A DNA stretch of 38,720 nucleotides from Caulobacteraceae bacterium (GTDB lineage: Bacteria > Pseudomonadota > Alphaproteobacteria > Caulobacterales > Caulobacteraceae): positions 443,233 to 481,952 of the forward strand of contig JAUJMO010000001.1 of assembly GCA_030446805.1 (NCBI GenBank), in the 5' to 3' direction. The translations under genes and the position numbers were made by a program. The notes under the pieces were generated by a model. The model was not told the DNA's origin. It was given only the letters and a program-made list of their open reading frames with translations, and ran no database searches. This document shows positions 33,567-38,720 of this stretch, piece after piece (the stretch's first letter is position 1; each line of letters opens with the position of its first letter).

Positions 33567-34572
33567 TCGATCCTGATCCTTTCGATCGCTTCCTGGGTGA
33601 TCTTGTCTGGGCGTCGATCATAAAGCTTGGTCGTACGAGGGCTGGAGTGGTTGGCCATCTCCTGAGCGAGCTCGAGCGTGCCCTCGTTGAGCAAATAGGT
33701 CGTGATGCCGGTGCCGCGGAAAGAGTGGTTCCCGATCTTGGCGACGGCTCCGCCGGCGACCGCTCGCCGGCGCACCATGGTGTAGGCATCGTGTCGGGTC
33801 ATCGCTCCCTCCCCTAGTCGGCCGGTCCGACCCTGCGCCGCTCGAAAAAGCGGCGCTTCCGGGTCAGCCGCTACGCCGCCGGCTGCGCGAAGAGCGTCCA
33901 AGTGGTCGAGGAGCTTATGGTGGGCCGGCAGCTGATGAACCTTGCCGCGCTTTTCGTGAAGCCGGACCAGGTTCGACCGGCAGTCTGCACCACGTCCTCA
34001 ACCCTCATTCCGACTGCGGCTGAGACGCGGGCGAAGGTGTAGGTCATGAGCGCGATCAGCGCGCGATCGCGAAGCCCGACGAGATTGTCGGCAGGGATGC
34101 TCTCGAGGAGGCCGAGCCTCTTCGGGGCTCAAGATGGGCGTCTTCCCTCGTTTCACATCATGCGACGGTCCGCGCACCGAGGTTGCGGGATTGCCCCCCA
34201 GCACCCCGTGCCGAGTCAGCCAGTCGAATAGGCTGCGGAGGGCCGCCAAGCGCAGCTTCACAGTTCGCGCCGAGAACCGCGTTCCGCACTGCTTTATGTA
34301 TAATGACACGTGCATCGGCCGGACCTCGTCCAAGGTGGCCAGCCCCAGCTCGAACGACCAAGTTAGGAAGTCACCGACGGCTCGAAGGTAGGCTGCGCGA
34401 GTGTTTCGGTTTCGGATGGTCGCCGCAAAAATTCCAGGAACCGCTCGCCCGCCGCTTCGTGGGTGGCGGTGACGATCGCTGGGACCTCCCAGCCCCAATC
34501 GAGACCTACCTGTGTTTGTCCCGGCCTCAGACTGGCGAAATCTTCCCCTTCATCCGTCAAGGGCGGTCGCAA
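33563..34572 (-). pseudogene. Tyrosine recombinase (phage-type integrase), frameshifted
   Basis: On the minus strand: a start region ending GERFLEFL, then in another frame AATIRNRNTRAAYLRAVGDF, the N-terminal SAM-like DNA-binding domain, and FSARTVKLRLAALRSLFDWL. After ILSPEEAR the frame changes again (34100 region) with LVGLRDRALIALMTYTFARV, carrying the first catalytic Arg. The last part (from 33901 down) has HSFRGTGITTYLLNEGTLEL, NHSSPRTTKLYDRR: His, Arg, His and the nucleophilic Tyr. At least three single-base-type frame changes break it, one in an A5 run at about 34426. Otherwise length (about 330 codons) and catalytic residues are complete. Confidence 0.83.
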
Positions 34573-34888
34573 GATCTCGCCTTCGAGAATTTCCTCGGTT
34601 GTTACACCGTCCCGGCCGTGAGGTTCAGGTCAGCTGAAAGTCACAACGTGGAAACTGTCCGAGCGCTCCACTTCAGCCTTCGCCGGTGGGCATCGTCTCG
34701 TGGGGATCGCAGCGCATCTGTTCGGGCGTGGACGCCGAGCTGCTCGGGCCGCCGGCCAGCGGCCAGGGACTCCAGCGATGCCTGGTTCGCCAGGTCCGCA
34801 AGCTCTCCCCCGCGGAAGCGGCCGCCGCTAGAGGCGAAACCCTGAGGCCCTAGCGCGCCTGTGCGCCGCGACGGTGGGGAGCGGCGCC
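34573..34888. other. 316-base stretch without a gene
   Basis: Between the recombinase start and the end of the beta-galactosidase gene. No recognisable gene, repeat or RNA. It should hold the recombinase promoter. Confidence 0.4.
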
Positions 34889-37297
34889 TCAAGGTCGGGC
34901 CGCGAGGCTCACCGTCGCCGCCTTCAGCCCCGGCGCGCTCGCCTCGACTTGTACGGGGCCTGAGCCCCCTCCCCGCACCAGAGCGACCGCCTTGCCGTCG
35001 AGCGTGGTCCGCGTAGGCGAGGAGAATGGCGTGTGGTCGACGTTGGAGGCGTTGTCCGTGGCGACCAGCTGTCCGCCTGAGACCCGGAAGCGAACCGGAA
35101 CGGCGGCTGAGGGCACGGTCACGCCCTGGGCGTCGGCGACGCGAGCCCGCACATAAACCAGATCGTCGAAGGCGGAGCCGACGGACGCGACTTCGGGCTC
35201 CAGAACGATCTGCGCCGGCGCCCCGGCAGTACGCAGCTCGGCTCGGGGCGCTTCCGAACCTGCGCCGGAAGTCGGGCCGGATCCCGTGCATGCGGCGATC
35301 ACCTTGCCCGGCTCGAAAGCGACGGGCCACCGGCGCGGGGCGGCGTCGGCGGGCAGGCGCTGGCTCCCGAGATCGCGCCCGTTGAGGGTCACCGTCACCT
35401 CCCGGCAGTTGCTGTAGACCTCGATCGTTTCGGGATGGGGCCCGAGATCGCTCGGCGTCCAATCGGCGAATACCCGCGACGGCGGCGCCGGGGTGGCCAC
35501 CTGCACGGTCACCGGCATCTGAGCCGCGGGGCCGCCGGGAGCGTCGGTGGACACCGGAGGCGCGTCCGGCGTGGCGTTGCGGACCAGATGGATGACGGGC
35601 TTCTCCGACCACCAGCTTTCGCGTTCGAGCCCCCGGATGCGGGGCGCGCCGGTCCGGTCCAGCAGGCCGGAGGGGGCCTGGATGTTCGGCCAGCCGCTTC
35701 GGTCCGCCTCGCCCAGATAGTCGACGCCCGTCCAGAGGAACATGCCGGCGTAGGCCGGGTAGTCGCGGACCGCCAGCCAGCTGGTGCGGCTGTGGGAGTT
35801 CTCCGTCCCCACGATCTTGCGGGTCGGCTTGTCCTTGTGCGCCTGGGTGAGTTCGTTTTCGCGATAGTTCTGGCCCACCACATCCAGCAAATCGGCGAAG
35901 CCGTTGCGGTAATCGCCGGTCACATTGGGTCGGAACAGCCCCATGGTGACGGGCCGGGTGGGGTCCACCGCATGCATGACGCCCATCAGGCTGTTCAGCG
36001 CCGCCCTGGCCTGCACCGGATAGGCGGTGTCGTGGATCTCGTTGCCGGCGCTCCAGATGACCACGCTGGGGTGATTCCGATCGCGCGCCACGATGTCCAG
36101 CGCGTCCTTCTTGTGCCAGTCGCCGAAGAAGAGGTGGTAGTCGTGCGGCGTCTTGGCCACGTTCCACTGGTCGAACAATTCGTCCATGACCACGAAGCCG
36201 AGCTCGTCGGTGAGGTCCAGAAAGCCCGGGGCCGGCGGATTGTGCGCGGTGCGGATGGCGTTCACGCCCATGGCCTTGAGCCGGGTCAGCCGTTGACGCC
36301 AGACCGCCAGCGGCACGGCCATGCCCACCGCGCCGCCGTCCTCGTGCAGGGCCACGCCCTTGAGCTTGATGTTGCGGCCGTTCAGCCAGAAGCCGCTGTC
36401 GGCGCGGAACTCGGCGGTGCGCACGCCGAACGGGACCGCCTGCTCGTCGCTCGCCGCGCCATCGGGGCCCAGCACCCGAACGACGGCGCGGTGCAGCGCC
36501 GGATCGGCGACGTCCCATCGTCGCGGTTTCGCCAGGCGAAGATCGGCCTGCAGCCGTTCGGTTCGCCCGGCGCCCACCCGGAGCGCCGCGCCGGTGGTCC
36601 GGGCGAGCTCGCGCCCGTCGGGGCCCAGCAGAGTCACCTGCAGACGGAGCGGGCGTTCCGTCCGAGCCATGTTGAACAGGTCCGCCTGGATGCGCACGCT
36701 GGCGTGCCCGTCTTCGACCTGGGGCGTGCTCACGAAGACGCCGTTCTGGGCGATGAAGGTCTCGCCCGTCGAGACGAGCCGCACCTTTCGGTACAGGCCG
36801 CCGCCGGCGTACCAGCGCGAGGACGGCGCGTTCGAAGTGTCGGCCCGCACCGCCAGGACGTTGCGCCCGTTCGGCCTGAGAAAGGGCGTGATGTCGTAGC
36901 GAAGGCTGACATAGCCGTTCGGCCGTTGTCCGATGTGGCGGCCGTTGATCCAGACCCCGCTCCGCTCCATCACTCCGTCGAGCTCGACGAACCAGCGGCG
37001 GCCCGCCTGCGGCTTGATCTCCAGCTCGCGTCGATACCAGGCCACGCCGGTCGGGAAGAAGCCGCCGGCTCCCCCGGCGCGCGCCTCGCGGCGGATCGGA
37101 CCTTCGATCTGCCAGTCGTGGGGCACGGCGACCGTTCGCCAGCCTCGGTCGTCGTACCCGACGGTCTCGGCCCGTTCAGGGTCGCCCTGGAGGAAGCGCC
37201 AGCCTTCCGAAAGTTGCGTGACCTCTCGAGGCTGGGCGGCGGCGGCCGCGGCGCAGCTTGCAGCCAGCAAGGCCAGGATTGCTGTTCGGCGTCTCAT
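34889..37297 (-). CDS. Glycoside hydrolase family 2 beta-galactosidase, exported
   Basis: An 802-residue enzyme. A signal peptide (AILALLAASCAAAAAAQ) is followed by the GH2 sugar-binding domain (GWRFLQGDPE, VPHDWQIEGP, WYAGGGLYRKVRL), an immunoglobulin-like domain, and the TIM barrel: KLKGVALHEDGG, NAIRTAHNPP, then acid/base Glu420 in WSAGNEIHD and nucleophile Glu499 in GTENSHSR. C-terminal domains (DUF4982-like, then Ig-like with VRARVADAQGVTVP) complete it. ATG 37297 fits the signal peptide and has GGGGTGGG upstream. It probably acts in the periplasm on plant or oligosaccharide galactosides. Possibly linked to the SMP-30 gene upstream. Confidence 0.93.
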   Translation of the reverse strand: MRRRTAILALLAASCAAAAAAQPREVTQLSEGWRFLQGDPERAETVGYDDRGWRTVAVPHDWQIEGPIRREARAGGAGGFFPTGVAWYRRELEIKPQAGRRWFVELDGVMERSGVWINGRHIGQRPNGYVSLRYDITPFLRPNGRNVLAVRADTSNAPSSRWYAGGGLYRKVRLVSTGETFIAQNGVFVSTPQVEDGHASVRIQADLFNMARTERPLRLQVTLLGPDGRELARTTGAALRVGAGRTERLQADLRLAKPRRWDVADPALHRAVVRVLGPDGAASDEQAVPFGVRTAEFRADSGFWLNGRNIKLKGVALHEDGGAVGMAVPLAVWRQRLTRLKAMGVNAIRTAHNPPAPGFLDLTDELGFVVMDELFDQWNVAKTPHDYHLFFGDWHKKDALDIVARDRNHPSVVIWSAGNEIHDTAYPVQARAALNSLMGVMHAVDPTRPVTMGLFRPNVTGDYRNGFADLLDVVGQNYRENELTQAHKDKPTRKIVGTENSHSRTSWLAVRDYPAYAGMFLWTGVDYLGEADRSGWPNIQAPSGLLDRTGAPRIRGLERESWWSEKPVIHLVRNATPDAPPVSTDAPGGPAAQMPVTVQVATPAPPSRVFADWTPSDLGPHPETIEVYSNCREVTVTLNGRDLGSQRLPADAAPRRWPVAFEPGKVIAACTGSGPTSGAGSEAPRAELRTAGAPAQIVLEPEVASVGSAFDDLVYVRARVADAQGVTVPSAAVPVRFRVSGGQLVATDNASNVDHTPFSSPTRTTLDGKAVALVRGGGSGPVQVEASAPGLKAATVSLAARP

Positions 37298-37845
37298 GCC
37301 CACCCCGCTCCGCAACAAACTCGTAGGCGAAGCTAGCTGAGCTGTTGCCCGAGGACCAGAGCCTTCCACCTTACGGGGTTACGTCTCAGATTATGGGAGT
37401 CCGATTTAGCGATGTCCAAGCCGAGCGTCGTGACTTCCCCCATGGCTCTCCTCCAGCTCTCAGCCGCAGCCAAGCTGCAGCAGGTGGTGGAGAGCCGTCC
37501 ACGTCATCAGAAGCGGACGTTTGAGGCGCCTCGCTACGGCGTCTGAAACGCCTCTCGCCCGAATTGGGAGGCAGCACGGGCGCAAGATCGGCTGCATCGA
37601 GCAGCTCGAATTAAGGGTTGCTGTGATTTCAGAGCGTTAGTTTCGCCGCTACCGCGAGAATCCACACTCCGTGGCCGGCGTGTTGAAGGCTCCGAAACTT
37701 GCGAGTTTGACTTCTCTTGAAACCTTGGGTCCGTTCCGCCCCTTTCAGCTCATCCTGACTCAACTGGGTGCGAACACCTCGGGTGCGGAGCCCAGCTGCT
37801 CGTCACAGTCGCTCGAGCGGAAGCGTCGGGCGGGCCGCACCGGGG
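37298..37845. other. 548-base intergenic stretch
   Basis: Upstream of the beta-galactosidase gene and behind the SMP-30 gene, both on the minus strand. No gene is supported. It presumably carries the promoter of the beta-galactosidase gene; no operator palindrome was clear to me. Confidence 0.4.
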
Positions 37846-38720
37846 TCAGACCCCATGGCGGATCTCGGAGGGAGACAGTCCGGGCGTGTCCACCCGGAAG
37901 CTGAACAGGCCGCCGGACAAGGGCTGCTCCTCGCGTTGCTGGGCCGACAGGTGAAGTTTGGCGGTTGTGACGTAAACGGTTCGGAGATCGTCGTCTCCGA
38001 ACGCCGCCTTGGTGACGTTGGCGCAGGGCAGCCGCACATGCTCCAGCAGCTCGCCCGCGGGCGAGTAGCGCTCCAGCCCCCAGCCGCCGAACAGAGCGGT
38101 CCAGACGCAGCCCTCCGCGTCCACAACGGGGCCGTCAGGACGGGCGTCCGCACGCGCCATCCTGGCGAACTCGCGCTTGCCGGTCAGGTCTCCGTCCGCA
38201 TTCAGGTCGAAAGCGTAGATCACGCGGTCGAGCGTGTCGGTATGGTAGAGCGTGCGTCCATCCGGGCTGGCCGCGGGTCCGTTGGAGATCCCGTACCGTC
38301 CGTCCTGCACCCGGCAGGCGCCGTCAGGACCCAGCCGATACAGAGCGCCCGTTCTCGCCGTCTCCGAGTCGTGCATGGTGCCGAACCACAACCGGCCCTG
38401 GCCGTCGACGAAACCGTCGTTCAGCCGGTTCTCGGGAGGATGCTGCTCGGGAACGGCGAGGAGTTCAAAGGCCCCGGTGTCCGGCTGGAACCGGTGAAGC
38501 CCCGATTGCAGCCCCGCGATCCAGCCGCCCGTGGCGGTCGGCAGGACGAAACCGACCTGCTCCGGCGCCTCCCAGGAGCGCTGCTCTCCCGTGGCGGGGT
38601 CCAGGCGGTGAACCTGGCGCTTCTTGATGTCCACGAACCACACGGCGCGGTCGCGCGGGGACCAGAGAGCCCCCTCCCCGAGCTCCGCGCCCAGGTTCCA
38701 CAGGCATTCCGGCTCGGAGA
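37846..38720 (-). CDS. SMP-30/gluconolactonase/LRE family protein (partial at right edge)
   Basis: At least 290 residues of a six-bladed beta-propeller lactonase. The frame continues to the window edge, beginning at present LWNLGAELGEGALWSPRDRA then VWFVDIKKRQVHRLDP: the ELGEG motif holds the metal-binding Glu. NRLNDGFVDGQGRLWFGTM, YGISNGPAASPDGRTLYHTD and RPDGPVVDAEGCVW are the central family motifs with Asn and Asp metal ligands. It hydrolyses sugar lactones such as gluconolactone or arabinonolactone to sugar acids. Only the first few residues are missing. Confidence 0.93.
   Translation of the reverse strand, partial: SEPECLWNLGAELGEGALWSPRDRAVWFVDIKKRQVHRLDPATGEQRSWEAPEQVGFVLPTATGGWIAGLQSGLHRFQPDTGAFELLAVPEQHPPENRLNDGFVDGQGRLWFGTMHDSETARTGALYRLGPDGACRVQDGRYGISNGPAASPDGRTLYHTDTLDRVIYAFDLNADGDLTGKREFARMARADARPDGPVVDAEGCVWTALFGGWGLERYSPAGELLEHVRLPCANVTKAAFGDDDLRTVYVTTAKLHLSAQQREEQPLSGGLFSFRVDTPGLSPSEIRHGV

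Noticed and set aside
34641-36518. 625-codon minus-strand frame overlapping the beta-galactosidase gene
   Set aside because: Out-of-frame reading of the GH2 gene, very Arg/Gly-rich.
35435-37336. 633-codon plus-strand frame opposite the beta-galactosidase gene
   Set aside because: Shadow of the GH2 gene; low-complexity translation, no ribosome site, no motifs.
1-38720. CRISPR arrays, rRNA genes, riboswitches
   Set aside because: No regularly spaced repeats, rRNA-like sequence or recognisable riboswitch core seen on either strand.

Overview
The window looks like chromosomal DNA of a high-GC alphaproteobacterium, most likely Caulobacteraceae (Caulobacter/Phenylobacterium type). This is inferred from the strong G+C bias, frequent TTG/GTG starts with overlapping stop/start codons, the tmk-holB-tatD-MBL gene order, and a direct-repeat LexA box (GAAC-N7-GAAC) of the alphaproteobacterial kind. 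No rRNA or ribosomal protein gene is present to fix the taxon.

Left part (1-9.5 kb): a sugar or polyol dehydrogenase pair (Gfo/Idh/MocA oxidoreductase and zinc dehydrogenase), a TusA-like sulfur carrier, and a two-gene bacterial NHEJ module with Ku and LigD facing each other. An SGNH hydrolase and an orphan REC-HisKA-HATPase-REC hybrid kinase follow. From 9.47 to 12.5 kb lies a tightly packed thiol/flavin redox operon: DoxX membrane protein, peroxiredoxin-like protein, FAD oxidoreductase, a broken flavodoxin-like gene and a DsbA/FrnE-type oxidoreductase. A damaged DUF3179 gene comes next.

Middle part (12.6-21.9 kb): a scarred, recombining zone. Nearly every gene has lost a piece or carries frameshifts. 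It holds a D-amino-acid dehydrogenase bracketed by IS6-family end remnants, a dicarboxylate/amino-acid symporter, the C-terminal stub of a dipeptide epimerase and a DmpA-type peptidase. The symporter-VOC gene pair is present twice in opposite orientation. The left copy keeps the symporter and a VOC stub; the right copy keeps the VOC gene and a symporter stub. Next come an IS6 transposase remnant and a frameshifted DUF5131 (three-Cys-motif) plus TcmP gene pair. The pair sits behind a perfect LexA box and next to the 3' end of a tRNA-Ser(UGA) gene. The surviving metabolic genes share a theme of D-amino acid, dipeptide and glutamate use.

Right part (22-38.7 kb): ordinary, well-kept genes. RlpA, then the replication/repair operon tmk-holB-tatD-MBL (without metG), then a convergent cyanophycin operon (cphA synthetase, cphB cyanophycinase). 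A secreted trypsin-like protease with a small exported partner and a small exported protein with a hairpin behind it follow. A frameshifted tyrosine recombinase overlaps a small membrane protein gene. A GH2 beta-galactosidase and an SMP-30/gluconolactonase gene cut by the right edge end the window; together with the left-edge dehydrogenases they suggest carbohydrate catabolism on both sides.

The most interesting parts are the LexA-controlled DUF5131/TcmP pair, the mirrored symporter-VOC remnants, the IS6-bracketed dadA, and the redox operon with an in-frame flavodoxin-DsbA chimera.
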